The notes under the pieces: model-generated
Database searches by the model: none
Seen by the model: only the letters and a program-made list of their open reading frames with translations
What the model was told of the DNA's origin: nothing
From: Ensifer adhaerens
Lineage (GTDB): Bacteria > Pseudomonadota > Alphaproteobacteria > Rhizobiales > Rhizobiaceae
Assembly: GCF_000697965.2 (NCBI RefSeq)
Contig: NZ_CP015881.1
Span: 372,001-436,000 of the forward strand
Direction of reading: 5' to 3'
DNA: 64,000 nt
Program-made: the position numbers and the translations under genes
Part shown: positions 1 through 8,497 of the stretch, piece after piece
How positions within the stretch are numbered: the stretch's first letter is position 1
Layout: each line of letters begins with the position of its first letter

Positions 1-71
1 CAGGGGACAGCCAAGAAGGCGGCCAGTCCGAGCCCGAGCGTGAGGTCGAGCCTGCGGTTGCGATGTTCCAT
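1..71 (-). CDS. ABC importer permease, N-terminal fragment
   Basis: Only the first 23 codons are inside the window. The reading frame opens with MEHRNRRLDLTLGLGLAAF, a short basic start followed by a hydrophobic stretch, as in the first membrane segment of a permease. An AAGGA ribosome site lies 5 nt before the ATG. It follows the binding-protein gene at 212-1237 on the same strand, so it is probably the inner-membrane permease of an iron-type (Fbp/Afu-like) importer. The family assignment rests on context and the hydrophobic start only. Confidence 0.6.
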   Translation of the reverse strand, partial: MEHRNRRLDLTLGLGLAAFLAVP

Positions 72-171
72 GACGGTCCTTGCGCAATTTGGAATGAAAG
101 ATGATGTGACATTGCATCGCCGCGGCGCCTGCCGGAAGCGATGAACGACGGTTGGGACCGTTGGGCGGTGC

Positions 172-194
172 CGGCCGGATCAATCACCCGGCCG
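172..194 (-). repeat. Stem-loop between binding-protein and permease genes
   Basis: A perfect 7-bp inverted repeat (CGGCCGG / CCGGCCG) with a 9-nt loop lies 17 nt after the stop of the binding-protein gene at 212 and before the permease start at 71. There is no T-run, so it looks like an mRNA-stabilising or attenuating hairpin inside an operon rather than a full terminator. Confidence 0.55.
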
Positions 195-211
195 AACCGT
201 TCAGGCCGCGA

Positions 212-1237
212 TCAGTTGGCGCTCGCGCCGACCTCGCGGTCCCAGCGCTCGAGCAGGGCTTTGCGTTTCTCGGCATCGCCGAAGGTGGCGAAATCGTAGT
301 CGATCAGCTTGATGTCCTCGAACTTCGGTGCTTCCTTCGGCACTTCGGCCGACTTGTTGGACGGCAGCTGGAAGGACTTGGCGTCCTTCATGCGCGACTG
401 GACCTCGGGCTTCAACGCCCAGTCGTACCAGGCCTTGGCATTGTCCAGGTTCTTGGCGCCGCGGATGATCGACATCGAGCCGATCTCGTAGCCGGTGCCC
501 TCGCAAGGCGCGATCGACTTGATCGGGAAGCCTTCGGCAGTCTGTGCCACGGCGTCGTGCATGAAAACGATGCCGAGGCCGGCTTCGCCGCGTGCGGCTG
601 CCTTCACCGGCGCTGAGCCGGACTTGGTGTACTGCGCGATGTTGCCGTTGAGCTTCTTGAGGTAATCGAAGGCCTGGTCCTCGCCCATGATCTGCACCAG
701 TGAGGCAAGCGCCGTGTAGGCGGTGCCGGAAGAGTTCGGATTGGCCATCTGGATCTCGCCCTTCAGCGAGGCGTCGAGCAGGTCGGCCCAGCACTTCGGC
801 TCCTTCAGGCCCTTCTTCTGGAAGATCTCGGTGTTGTAGCCCCAGCCGAGCGCGCCGGCATAAACGCCGACGGTGCGATAGCCGGAGCCTTCAGCCTGCT
901 TCTTCGCCCAATCCTGGAGCTGGTCCAGCATCGGCGACTTGTATTCGAGCGTCAGGCCGTCGGAGGCTGCCTGCAGGTGCGGGTCGCCGGTGCCCGCCCA
1001 CCAGATGTCGGTCTTCGGGTTGCGCGCCTCGGCGCGGATCTTGGCGTAGGTTTCGCCCGAAGACAGGCGAACCATGTTGACCTTGATGCCGGTTTCCTTC
1101 TGGAAGTCGCCGGTCATCTGTTCGCAGATGACCACGTCTGCGGAGCAGATGAGGTTGAGGCTGCCGGCAGCCTGGGCGGGCAGGGCGGCAAGCGCCGTGC
1201 CTGCAAAGAGCATGAGGGAAAGCGTCGTTGTTTTCAT
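212..1237 (-). CDS. Iron-type ABC substrate-binding protein, copy 1
   Basis: This is a 341-residue periplasmic binding protein with a clear Sec signal (MKTTTLSLMLFAGTALAALPAQA). It resembles the Fbp/Afu class of extracellular solute-binding family 1 proteins. Recognisable stretches are DIWWAGTGDPHLQA, NPNSSGTAYTALASL, the GSAPVKAAARGE loop and PCEGTGYEIGSMSI. The ATG at 1237 is chosen because AGGAGG precedes it and the signal peptide starts there; the frame stays open further upstream. It follows a paralogue (1366-2388) on the same strand and precedes a permease, so it may be the main binding protein of that importer. The substrate, ferric iron or an organic anion or phosphonate, cannot be fixed from sequence. 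The conserved Cys residues (CSAD, ICEQ, KCWAD, PCEGT) could form disulfides. Confidence 0.85.
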   Translation of the reverse strand: MKTTTLSLMLFAGTALAALPAQAAGSLNLICSADVVICEQMTGDFQKETGIKVNMVRLSSGETYAKIRAEARNPKTDIWWAGTGDPHLQAASDGLTLEYKSPMLDQLQDWAKKQAEGSGYRTVGVYAGALGWGYNTEIFQKKGLKEPKCWADLLDASLKGEIQMANPNSSGTAYTALASLVQIMGEDQAFDYLKKLNGNIAQYTKSGSAPVKAAARGEAGLGIVFMHDAVAQTAEGFPIKSIAPCEGTGYEIGSMSIIRGAKNLDNAKAWYDWALKPEVQSRMKDAKSFQLPSNKSAEVPKEAPKFEDIKLIDYDFATFGDAEKRKALLERWDREVGASAN

Positions 1238-1349
1238 TGGGGCATCCTCCTGTTGCCTGTTTGAAACTTGGGCGCGAACGGGCATGGCGCGGCCATCGGC
1301 CTGCCCGCCGGGCGGCACGTTCACGATTTCGGTGCTGTGGATTTTGCTA

Positions 1350-1364
1350 CGCTTCTGCGAAGCG
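1350..1364 (-). repeat. Short stem-loop after binding-protein copy 2
   Basis: CGCTTC and GAAGCG form a 6-bp stem with a 3-nt loop directly after the stop codon of the upstream binding-protein gene (ends 1366). It is small but sits where the other binding-protein genes of the window also carry a hairpin. Confidence 0.4.
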
Positions 1365-1365
1365 C

Positions 1366-2388
1366 TCAGTTCGTCGCGGCGATCTCCGCGTCGAACCGTT
1401 TGAGCAATCGACTTCGTTCCTCCGGCGAGCCGAAGGTGGCGAAGTCGAAATCGACCATCTTGATCAGCGATATGTCCGGTGCGCCAGGCGGCAACTCCGC
1501 GCGGGCGTTGGATGGGACCTGGTTCTGGCCGGCAGCTGCACCCGTACCCTGGCCTTCCGGGGTGAGCGCGAAATCGACGAAGCTTTTCGCGTTTTCGAGA
1601 TGGCGCGCGCCCTTGACGATGCTGACGGCGCCGATTTCGTAGCCGGTCCCTTCGCACGGCGCGACGATGACGAGTGGGAAGCCCGCCTGCTTCTGCGTGA
1701 CCGCGTCATGCATGAAGGAGATGCCGATCAGGGTTTCCCCGCGTGCTGCCGCCTTGACCGGTGCCGAGCCGGCCGTGGTGTACTGGTCTATGTTGCGGTT
1801 GAGTGCGCCCATGAACCGGAAGGCCTCATCCTCGCCGAAGAGCTGCACCAGCGTTGCAAGCGTGGTGAAGGCGGTGCCCGACGAGTTCGGATTGCCGCTG
1901 CGGATACGGCCGCGATAGGCGTTGTCGGCGAGATCCTTCCAGCAGGTCGGGGCCGGCAATTTCAGCGTATGCAGCAGGTCGGCATTGTAGGCAAAGCCAA
2001 GCGCTCCGGCATAAATGCCCGCCGAACGTCCGCCGGAGATGGCGAAGAAATTCTGCGCCCAAGGCAGCATGTCGCGCTCATGCGCCGGCCGATAGGGTTC
2101 GAGCAAGTTCTCCGATCCCGCCTGCAGATGGGTGTCGCCTGTCCCGCCCCACCACACATCGACGGTAGGGGTGTCCTTTTCGGCCCGGATCTGGGTGAGG
2201 ATGTCGCCGTTGCTCTTTCGGGTCATAGCGACCTCGATGCCCGACTTCGCCTCGAAAGCGGCCTTCATCGTCGCGCACCACGCTTCGTCGACACCGCAAA
2301 GCACGGTGAGCGCCGGTGCCGTCATGCCTGACGTGGCGGCGCACAGCCATAGGGCCACGCCCGCGCCGATAGCGGTAATGCCTTTCAC
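1366..2388 (-). CDS. Iron-type ABC substrate-binding protein, copy 2
   Basis: This 340-residue secreted binding protein is a paralogue of the downstream one. The two share DVWWGGTGDTHLQAG-like, NPNSSGTAFTTLATLVQ-like, GSAPVKAAARGE and PCEGTGYEIGAVSI stretches in the same order, and the C-terminal DFATFG motif. The GTG at 2388 is preferred: GGGAGGA precedes it closely and the hydrophobic signal (VKGITAIGAGVALWLCAATSGMTA) begins there; an ATG at 2430 would add 14 charged residues. A 128-bp gap separates it from copy 1. It is transcribed away from the two-component genes at 2607, which probably control it. Whether the copies bind different ligands or one is redundant is not visible. Confidence 0.85.
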   Translation of the reverse strand: MKGITAIGAGVALWLCAATSGMTAPALTVLCGVDEAWCATMKAAFEAKSGIEVAMTRKSNGDILTQIRAEKDTPTVDVWWGGTGDTHLQAGSENLLEPYRPAHERDMLPWAQNFFAISGGRSAGIYAGALGFAYNADLLHTLKLPAPTCWKDLADNAYRGRIRSGNPNSSGTAFTTLATLVQLFGEDEAFRFMGALNRNIDQYTTAGSAPVKAAARGETLIGISFMHDAVTQKQAGFPLVIVAPCEGTGYEIGAVSIVKGARHLENAKSFVDFALTPEGQGTGAAAGQNQVPSNARAELPPGAPDISLIKMVDFDFATFGSPEERSRLLKRFDAEIAATN

Positions 2389-2511
2389 GATGTCCTCCCA
2401 TTTGGAGCGTTGCCGCCCCAATCTCCGCAATCAGGATGTCGGTATTCCCTGCGGGTCGCAACCCGCAGAATGGTTACCGTTCTTACAACACGGATGCGGC
2501 TTTGCCGTTTC

Positions 2512-2538
2512 AAGATTACAAAGATTACAAATGTGACA
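2512..2538 (+). promoter_or_regulatory. Tandem direct repeats, candidate response-regulator site
   Basis: AAGATTACA occurs twice head to tail (2512-2520, 2521-2529), followed by the looser AATGTGACA (2530-2538). The core TTACA/TTACA/TGACA therefore recurs every 9 bp; another TTACA lies at 2483. The array sits in an AT-rich pocket of the divergent region between the binding-protein genes and an OmpR-family regulator, and that regulator class typically binds tandem direct repeats. Function is inferred. Confidence 0.5.
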
Positions 2539-2606
2539 ATGCGGATAACGCGAGCCGCTTTGATCATTGGGGCAGCCCCGCCTATGATGGCGGCGGGAGG
2601 ACGTGC

Positions 2607-3347
2607 ATGCTGAGTGAGAGAATACGGATTCTGATCGTCGAAGACGATCCGGACATGGCGGAGCTTGTTTCCGATCTGGTGGAGGCCGAAGGCTGGATGC
2701 CGCTGACGGCGCCATCGGCGGAGGCCGCCGCTGTCGTCCTCGAGCGGGAAACGGTGCACCTGGTGCTCGTCGACCACAACCTGCCTGGAGCCTCGGGCCG
2801 GACCTTTGCCCAGCGGCTGCGGGCGCGCACCAATATCGGCATCGTCATGGTAACGGCGGCAGGCAGCGCCGCGGATCGGGTGCTGGGACTGGAGACGGCC
2901 GCCGACGATTATGTCGTCAAGCCGTTCGAGCCGATCGAACTGACGGCCCGGATCAAGGCCGTGCTTCGACGGACTTACCCGTCGCTGAAGCCGGAGCGGG
3001 AGACCGAGCGCGAGCACGAGCCCGCGGCGCTGAAACTCGGCGACTGGTCGATCGACCTCAAGAGCCGGCGCGCGGTCTGCCTTTCCGATGCGACCCGCTC
3101 GCTCACCAGCGCCGAGTTCGCTCTGCTGGAAATTCTCGCGGAAACGCCGAACACGCCAGTCACCCGCGCCCATATCCTCGATCGGCTGGGCGCCGAAAGC
3201 GATCGCTATATCGACCGCAACGTCGATGTGCTCGTGCTTCGGCTCCGGCGCAAGATCGAGCGCAATCCGGACCTTCCGCGCCACATCAAGACGCGGCGCG
3301 GCAAGGGTTATGTGCTGGATACCGACGACGACGAGGCCCGGCCGTGA
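2607..3347 (+). CDS. OmpR-family response regulator
   Basis: This 246-residue regulator has a receiver domain (about residues 5-120) and a winged-helix Trans_reg_C domain (about 145-240). The acidic pair D13/D14, phosphoacceptor D56 (LVLVDHNLPG), T83 and K105 (VVKPF) are all present, so the receiver should be functional. The ATG at 2607 is chosen because GGGAGG lies 6 nt upstream and the receiver begins at once; the open frame reaches back to 2436 without domain content. The sensor kinase gene starts inside its stop codon (GTGA overlap). It is divergent from two binding-protein genes, so it probably controls that importer, perhaps through the repeats at 2512-2538. Confidence 0.9.
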   Translation: MLSERIRILIVEDDPDMAELVSDLVEAEGWMPLTAPSAEAAAVVLERETVHLVLVDHNLPGASGRTFAQRLRARTNIGIVMVTAAGSAADRVLGLETAADDYVVKPFEPIELTARIKAVLRRTYPSLKPERETEREHEPAALKLGDWSIDLKSRRAVCLSDATRSLTSAEFALLEILAETPNTPVTRAHILDRLGAESDRYIDRNVDVLVLRLRRKIERNPDLPRHIKTRRGKGYVLDTDDDEARP

Positions 3348-5437
3348 TCAGCCGCCCGTTCCTTTCGTCGATCGCCTTCCGCCTGCCGTTTGCGATCGTC
3401 TTCATCTGCGTGCTCGTTTTCAGCCTGGCAACGGTCGCCGTGTTCGGCCTGCAACGGGCGCGTGACGAGATGGCGGCCTACGGGCTGCAGGCCTTTTCGA
3501 GCCTTGCCAAGGCCTCACTGGTTTCGCGCCAGGTTTCCGATCTCGTGTCCAGCGCGCCGTTCCTGATGAACGCAACCTCGCCCTATCGGGTGTCGAGCGA
3601 AAGCCGCTCGGTCGTCGCGCAGGTCGACGTCCTGCTTCAGACCATGGCGCCGGAGACCGGCAAGATAGCGGTCGAGGGCTTTGCCAGCGCGCACATCGTC
3701 GAGTTGCTGGATGCGATCCGCACACAGACTGTGACACTCGCCGCCGACGCGGATTCGGCCCAGCAGTACAAGGCCGATGCGGCAGCAGCGCTCGGAGAGA
3801 TCGCCACCGGCAACGGCATAGCCGACGCAGAGGTTCGCCAGAGCCTCAACGCGATCGTGCAATCGGCATCCAATTCCGACAGCCTGTTCCAGCTTGGCGA
3901 ACTGCGCCGCCGCTACGTTGCCGTAACGACGCCCCGGCTGGCGCCCGCCGGGCCGGATAGCCGGATTTCGGCAGCCGAGCTGACGCCCTATGAACGGGTG
4001 TTCGAGGCGCAGACCCACTATCTTCTGGAAATGTTCGCCATCCGCGCCGCGGTGGCGCGGCTGCACACGGTCTCGCGCGATCTTTCGCACGCCACGGAAA
4101 CACAAAGCGAGGCCGTTGCCCGGGGGCTCAACGAGGATCTCGCCTCGACCTCTGATGCGCTGAGCCGACTGCTCGTCATCGTCGCGGTCTCCGCCCTGCT
4201 GGTGCTCGTCATGGCGATCTTCTCGATCCGCTCCGTCATGCGGGTGTCGCGCGGGATCGTGTCGCTCTCCAAGGGCATGAACGCGCTTGCCCAGGGGCGG
4301 CGTGACGTCGATACACCGAGCTACAAGGGGACTGAGACCGAGTTCCTGCGGCTGCTTGAAGCCTTCAGCGCCTTCCGCGAAAGCGTCGAGCGCGTGTCGC
4401 GGCTTCGTCGGACGGCCGAGGCGGCGGCGCGCACCATTCGCTCGACCTTCCGCAACATGAACGAAGGGATCGCGCTTTTCGATCCCGGCGGCAAACCGAT
4501 CACGATGAATCGTCGCGTCATGGAGCTCGTCGGCTGGCCAGGCTCGGCGCGGAAGCTGCCGCTGCGCCGGTTCGTGAGCCCAATGCCGGAGATCGATCCA
4601 ACCCTCTTGCCCGCCGATCGCGACGCGGGATCGCTCGACGACCGGTTGGTGCTGCGCCATCGCTCCGACATGGGCCGGGTGACCGAAGTCTCCCTGTCGC
4701 GGCAGCCGGACCGGGGCATCGTGCTGCTGGCGCGGGACGTGACGGAGATCGACCGGCAGGAGGCCGAGGCGGCGAAGGCGCAGCGGCTGGACGGGATCAT
4801 GAGGATGACCCACCAGGTGAGCCATGAGGTCGGCAACATGATCGGTATCATCACCGGCAGCCTGGGGCTGCTGGAGCGCGAGACAGGCTTCAGCGACCGG
4901 CAGAAACGCCATATCGCCCGCATTCGCAAGGCGGCCGACCGAGGGCGTTCGCTGGCCTCGAGCATGTTGTCTGTCGGCAGCCAGCATCCACTCCAGCCGG
5001 GCGCGCTCGAAATCGGCGCGGTGCTGCGCGGCATGGCCGACGTGCTTGAAATCGCCGTCGGCGAAAAATGCCGGCTCGCCTTCGAGATTGCGGACGGCTT
5101 GCCCAACGTGAATCTCGATGCAGCGCTCTTCGAGCAGGCGATCCTCAACCTTTGCCTCAATGCCGCCGCGGCGATGCCGCTCGGCGGCACGATCCTCGTC
5201 CGCGCCGGCTGCGTCGAGAGTGATGTCGTCGTCTCGGTGACCGATGCGGGGATCGGCATGTCGCCGGGGGCGGTGGACAAGGCGTTCGAGCCCTACTTCA
5301 CCACCCGTGACCAGGAGGGCGGTGCCGGACTTGGCCTCGCCGTCGTCTACGGCTTCGTTCGGCAAAGCGGCGGCGATGCCCGCATTCTCTCGCAGCCTGG
5401 GCGCGGAACGACGGTGGAACTTGTCTTTCCGCGCTGA
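3344..5437 (+). CDS. Membrane sensor histidine kinase
   Basis: This 697-residue kinase starts with GTG overlapping the regulator stop. Segments in order are TM1 (about 13-36), a large, mostly helical periplasmic sensor of about 235 residues, TM2 (about 275-294), a HAMP-like linker, a PAS-like region (about 365-475), the phosphotransfer helix with H494 in HQVSHEVGNMIG, and an ATPase domain with NLCLNAAAAM, DAGIGMSPG, FEPYFTT and GGAGLGLAVVYGF. The H-box reads HEVGN rather than HELRTP, closer to the NtrB-like branch. It probably senses a periplasmic signal linked to the adjacent importer; the ligand is unknown. It ends 24 nt before a convergent phosphatase gene. Confidence 0.9.
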   Translation: MISRPFLSSIAFRLPFAIVFICVLVFSLATVAVFGLQRARDEMAAYGLQAFSSLAKASLVSRQVSDLVSSAPFLMNATSPYRVSSESRSVVAQVDVLLQTMAPETGKIAVEGFASAHIVELLDAIRTQTVTLAADADSAQQYKADAAAALGEIATGNGIADAEVRQSLNAIVQSASNSDSLFQLGELRRRYVAVTTPRLAPAGPDSRISAAELTPYERVFEAQTHYLLEMFAIRAAVARLHTVSRDLSHATETQSEAVARGLNEDLASTSDALSRLLVIVAVSALLVLVMAIFSIRSVMRVSRGIVSLSKGMNALAQGRRDVDTPSYKGTETEFLRLLEAFSAFRESVERVSRLRRTAEAAARTIRSTFRNMNEGIALFDPGGKPITMNRRVMELVGWPGSARKLPLRRFVSPMPEIDPTLLPADRDAGSLDDRLVLRHRSDMGRVTEVSLSRQPDRGIVLLARDVTEIDRQEAEAAKAQRLDGIMRMTHQVSHEVGNMIGIITGSLGLLERETGFSDRQKRHIARIRKAADRGRSLASSMLSVGSQHPLQPGALEIGAVLRGMADVLEIAVGEKCRLAFEIADGLPNVNLDAALFEQAILNLCLNAAAAMPLGGTILVRAGCVESDVVVSVTDAGIGMSPGAVDKAFEPYFTTRDQEGGAGLGLAVVYGFVRQSGGDARILSQPGRGTTVELVFPR

Positions 5438-5461
5438 AGCGATACCGGTTTCTCGGGCGCT

Positions 5462-6259
5462 CTATGGCGCGCTTCGGCGCGAAAGGCGCATAACGGCGGC
5501 ATCGATCCGTTCGCCGTTGTCGGCAAATACGGCCCACAGCCACGCCATCAGCCACAGCATCAGGCACCACGCCAGAACGACATCGGACAGATAATGCGCG
5601 CCGAACACGATCCGGTTCAGCGAGAAGGCGAGGACAAGGGGGACGAGGGCGATGATTGTCGCCCGTCGCCATTGAACCGGTAACAGCAGTGCGAGCGCCA
5701 CGAGCGCGATCGCGGTGGCGGATTCGCCCGACGCAAAAGAGCAACTGCGCGAGCAGGCGCCGGACACTTGCCAGGCCGGCGTAAACGGCAGGCTGCCGCC
5801 GAAATCGGTGATCTCATGGGGGCGCGCCCGTCCGATCAGCCGCTTCAGCGCCTGAATAAGGAGCCCAGGTCCGAGCGCAAAGAAGGTCAGGAAGAACAGT
5901 GCCTTGTGCGGGCGGGGCAGCCATGGGCGGGGTGCGATGGCCTGCGCAACCAGAAGCGCCAGAACGCAAGGCAGAATGAAAACCGGCAAGATACGGTTGA
6001 AGTCGCGAAGGGCCCGCAGCTCCGGCTCCCGCGAGAGCGGAAAGTCGCCGGTGGCGAAGGCGGCCCAGCGCGAGACGGCAAGATCGATGCCGGGAAAGGC
6101 CATGAAGACGAAGGCCGCGCAAATGGTCAGTGCGCCGGCGGCCGCGATTGGCCGGTGTTCCAGGCGCGCGCGCGCCTGCCCCGGCCAGAGACGAGGATTG
6201 GCGCGCGACCATCGGCCGCTGTCTGAAGAGGTCGCCGTGGATGAATAAAGGCTGGGCAT
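5462..6259 (-). CDS. PAP2-family membrane phosphatase
   Basis: This 265-residue protein has about six hydrophobic segments and the PAP2 signature in order: KRLIGRARP (motif 1), CSFASGES (motif 2) and NRIVFGAHYLSD (motif 3). Such enzymes remove phosphate from lipids, including undecaprenyl-PP, phosphatidate and lipid A phosphates (LpxE/LpxF), at the periplasmic face. Motif 2 carries Glu where the classical PSGH has His, and motif 3 starts with Asn instead of Ser; I believe SGE variants occur in alphaproteobacterial members, so activity is plausible but uncertain. No strong ribosome site precedes the ATG at 6259, so a shorter start is possible. It is convergent with the kinase gene. Confidence 0.8.
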   Translation of the reverse strand: MPSLYSSTATSSDSGRWSRANPRLWPGQARARLEHRPIAAAGALTICAAFVFMAFPGIDLAVSRWAAFATGDFPLSREPELRALRDFNRILPVFILPCVLALLVAQAIAPRPWLPRPHKALFFLTFFALGPGLLIQALKRLIGRARPHEITDFGGSLPFTPAWQVSGACSRSCSFASGESATAIALVALALLLPVQWRRATIIALVPLVLAFSLNRIVFGAHYLSDVVLAWCLMLWLMAWLWAVFADNGERIDAAVMRLSRRSAP

Positions 6260-6628
6260 GCGGTCGCTCGCAAGTTGTCTGTGTGTGGGCCGGACACTTG
6301 CGCCGCTCTGTCAAGGCTGCGTCGAGGAACTGGGAGCGCTTGATGCGCAAGACCGAATGGTTGGCCGATACAGCTTCTGGTCGAGCGCGACCGACATGCG
6401 GGACGGAGGTCTCCGGCACTCTGCCCCGCATTTCGGCCGCGGGGAGAGGCCCGGTTTGTCGGTTGTGCGGCGCGTCCGTCGCCAATTGTCAAGAAACGGC
6501 GAAGATTTGTACGGAGCTCTATCCGGAGGGCCGATCAAGCGACCATTGGGCCGCGCGGACGAATTGCAACGCGGGCCTATTCGTCACATAAGCTGCTGAT
6601 CACAACATCAGACCCAGGGAGTTAGTTC
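6260..6628. other. Intergenic region upstream of BaeRS-like pair
   Basis: These 369 bp separate two divergent genes and must carry both promoters. Short frames here overlap each other, lack ribosome sites and show no family. I see no convincing sigma-70 boxes, repeat or hairpin. A GGGA-type ribosome site precedes the response-regulator ATG at 6629. Confidence 0.5.
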
Positions 6629-7324
6629 ATGGTCGATAAGGGTCTCATCCTTCTGGCGGAGGACGAGCCGGAGATTGCGCAGATCCTAGATGCCTATCTC
6701 GTGCGCGACGGTTTCCGGACGGTGCGTGCCGCCGACGGCGAGACGGCGCTGACCCACCATGCGGTGCTGTCGCCGGACCTGGTGCTGCTGGACGTTCGCA
6801 TGCCGAAGCTCGATGGGTTCGAGGTTCTCGCCCGCCTTCGCCGCGAGGGGAATACGCCGGTTATCATGGTCACGGCACTGGCAGAAGATCTCGACCGGCT
6901 GACCGGGCTGAGGCTCGGCGCGGATGACTACGTGATCAAGCCGTTCAACCCGCAGGAGGTGGTGGCGCGCGTCAACGCGGTGCTGCGCCGTACCCGCAAC
7001 GGCGCCGGCGCCACCGTGCTTCGCTTCGAGAGTGTCGAGGTCGATCTCGATGCCCATGTCGCCTTCGTCGAAAAGGCCGGCAATCGCCAGTCGGTGCCGC
7101 TGACGCTCAGCGAATTCCGCATCCTTGCCCACATGATCCGCCGCCCGACGCATGCCTTCGATCGCGCCGATATCCTCGACGCCTGCCTGCCGGACAGCGA
7201 TGCGCTCGCCCGCACGGTCGATACCCATATCGCCAATCTCAGGCGCAAGCTGGAAGATCTCGGTGCCTGCGGCTTCTTCAGTGCCGTGCGCGGCGTCGGC
7301 TACCGTTTCGTGGAGCCCAGATGA
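6629..7324 (+). CDS. BaeR/AdeR-like response regulator
   Basis: This 231-residue OmpR-family regulator has acidic residues E11/D12, phosphoacceptor D55 (LVLLDVRMPKLDG), T82 and K104 (DDYVIKPFNP), then a winged helix ending GVGYRFVEPR. DRLTGLRLGADDY and PQEVVARVNAVLRR are close to BaeR of enterobacteria and AdeR of Acinetobacter, which act in envelope stress and efflux control. It overlaps the kinase gene by ATGA. Its targets are unknown; the VirK-like gene just downstream is a candidate. Confidence 0.88.
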   Translation: MVDKGLILLAEDEPEIAQILDAYLVRDGFRTVRAADGETALTHHAVLSPDLVLLDVRMPKLDGFEVLARLRREGNTPVIMVTALAEDLDRLTGLRLGADDYVIKPFNPQEVVARVNAVLRRTRNGAGATVLRFESVEVDLDAHVAFVEKAGNRQSVPLTLSEFRILAHMIRRPTHAFDRADILDACLPDSDALARTVDTHIANLRRKLEDLGACGFFSAVRGVGYRFVEPR

Positions 7325-8493
7325 AGATCGGTCTCTCGCGCCTGCCGCTCGGCATTCTCACCGCGCTCGTGACGATCGCGCTGCTCATCATCAGCGTGTT
7401 CATCATCTATGCCGGCGTCGAATTTATGGAGCCGCGGCTGGAGGCGAGACTGCTGGAGCGGATGCCTGCGGAGGCGGCCCAGGCTTACAAGGACATCAAT
7501 GCCGGCAAGTTGCCGCGCCAGGAGTCGCTGCAAAAGCTACTTTCGACGATGCCGGAACTCGAAGACTGGGCGAACTGGGAGGTGGACAAGATCATCCTCG
7601 GTTTCGGAGCGACGGCAGTCACTTTCTGCGGGCTGGTGGGCTACTGGCTGGCGCGCAAGATCAGCCGGCCACTGGAAGTGCTGGCGCAGGCGACGCAGGA
7701 CCTCAGGACGGGTGACTTCGCGGTGCGCGTCGGATCGTTTCGCAAGGGTGCCAAGGAGGTGGCGACGCTCGTGAAGACCTTCGATGAGTTGGCAGCCGAA
7801 CTGGAAAACATGGAGAACCGGCTGCGCTTCAATACGATGGCGGTGGCGCACGAACTGCGTACGCCGCTGACGATCCTGCAGGGCAACCTTCAGGGAATGG
7901 CCGACGGTGTTTTTCCTCTCGAGCCGGAAAGGGTGCGGCAGTTGCTGCTGCAGGTGGAGGGGCTTTCCGCCCTGGTTGAAGATCTGCGTACGCTTTCGCT
8001 CGCCGCCGGCCAGAAGCTGGTCACCCAGCGTCAGACGGTGGACCTCGCCGTGGAGGCGACCCAGGTGCTTGGTGCGTCAAACACCCTGCTTGGCTCTGTT
8101 GGCATGTCGGTGGAGGTCGCGCTTGAGCCGGTGCGGGTCTCCGGCGATTCGCAGCGTCTGCGCCAGGCGCTGCTGGCGCTGATCGAAAACGCTACACGCT
8201 ACGCCGCAGACGGCCGTGTCCTGCGCTGCGAGACCGGGCGGCGGGGTGCCGACGAGGCTTTTATCCGGATGCTGGACCGTGGTCCCGGTCTTCCGGACGA
8301 CGTTTCGATCCATTCGATCGACCTGTTCTGGCGCGGCGACGCCTCGCGGTCGCGCGCGACGGGCGGCACGGGCCTTGGGCTTTCCGTCGTCCAGGCGATC
8401 GCCAAGGCGCATGGCGGACGGCTGGAATTTTCCGCGCGTGCCGGCGGCGGCGCCGTGATCACGCTCGTCCTGCCGCGGGAAATCGCCCTGTGA
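7321..8493 (+). CDS. BaeS/AdeS-like sensor histidine kinase
   Basis: This 390-residue kinase has TM1 (about 9-32), a short periplasmic loop of about 55 residues, TM2 (about 88-108), a HAMP domain, the phosphotransfer motif with H177 in VAHELRTPLT, and an ATPase domain with LIENATRYA, LDRGPGLPDD and GGTGLGLSVV. All catalytic motifs are intact. The small periplasmic part suggests sensing within or near the membrane, as in BaeS-type kinases. It is co-transcribed with the regulator through a 4-nt overlap and is followed within 5 nt by a stem-loop terminator. Confidence 0.9.
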   Translation: MKIGLSRLPLGILTALVTIALLIISVFIIYAGVEFMEPRLEARLLERMPAEAAQAYKDINAGKLPRQESLQKLLSTMPELEDWANWEVDKIILGFGATAVTFCGLVGYWLARKISRPLEVLAQATQDLRTGDFAVRVGSFRKGAKEVATLVKTFDELAAELENMENRLRFNTMAVAHELRTPLTILQGNLQGMADGVFPLEPERVRQLLLQVEGLSALVEDLRTLSLAAGQKLVTQRQTVDLAVEATQVLGASNTLLGSVGMSVEVALEPVRVSGDSQRLRQALLALIENATRYAADGRVLRCETGRRGADEAFIRMLDRGPGLPDDVSIHSIDLFWRGDASRSRATGGTGLGLSVVQAIAKAHGGRLEFSARAGGGAVITLVLPREIAL

Positions 8494-8497
8494 GCGA

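Noticed and set aside
1228..2331. 367-codon plus-strand frame opposite the second binding protein
   Set aside because: The binding protein on the minus strand has signal peptide and conserved motifs shared with its neighbour.
3515..5365. 616-codon open frame on the minus strand opposite the sensor kinase
   Set aside because: It mirrors a gene with all kinase motifs; its translation is His/Arg/Gly-rich without any family, as expected for antisense frames in GC-rich DNA.
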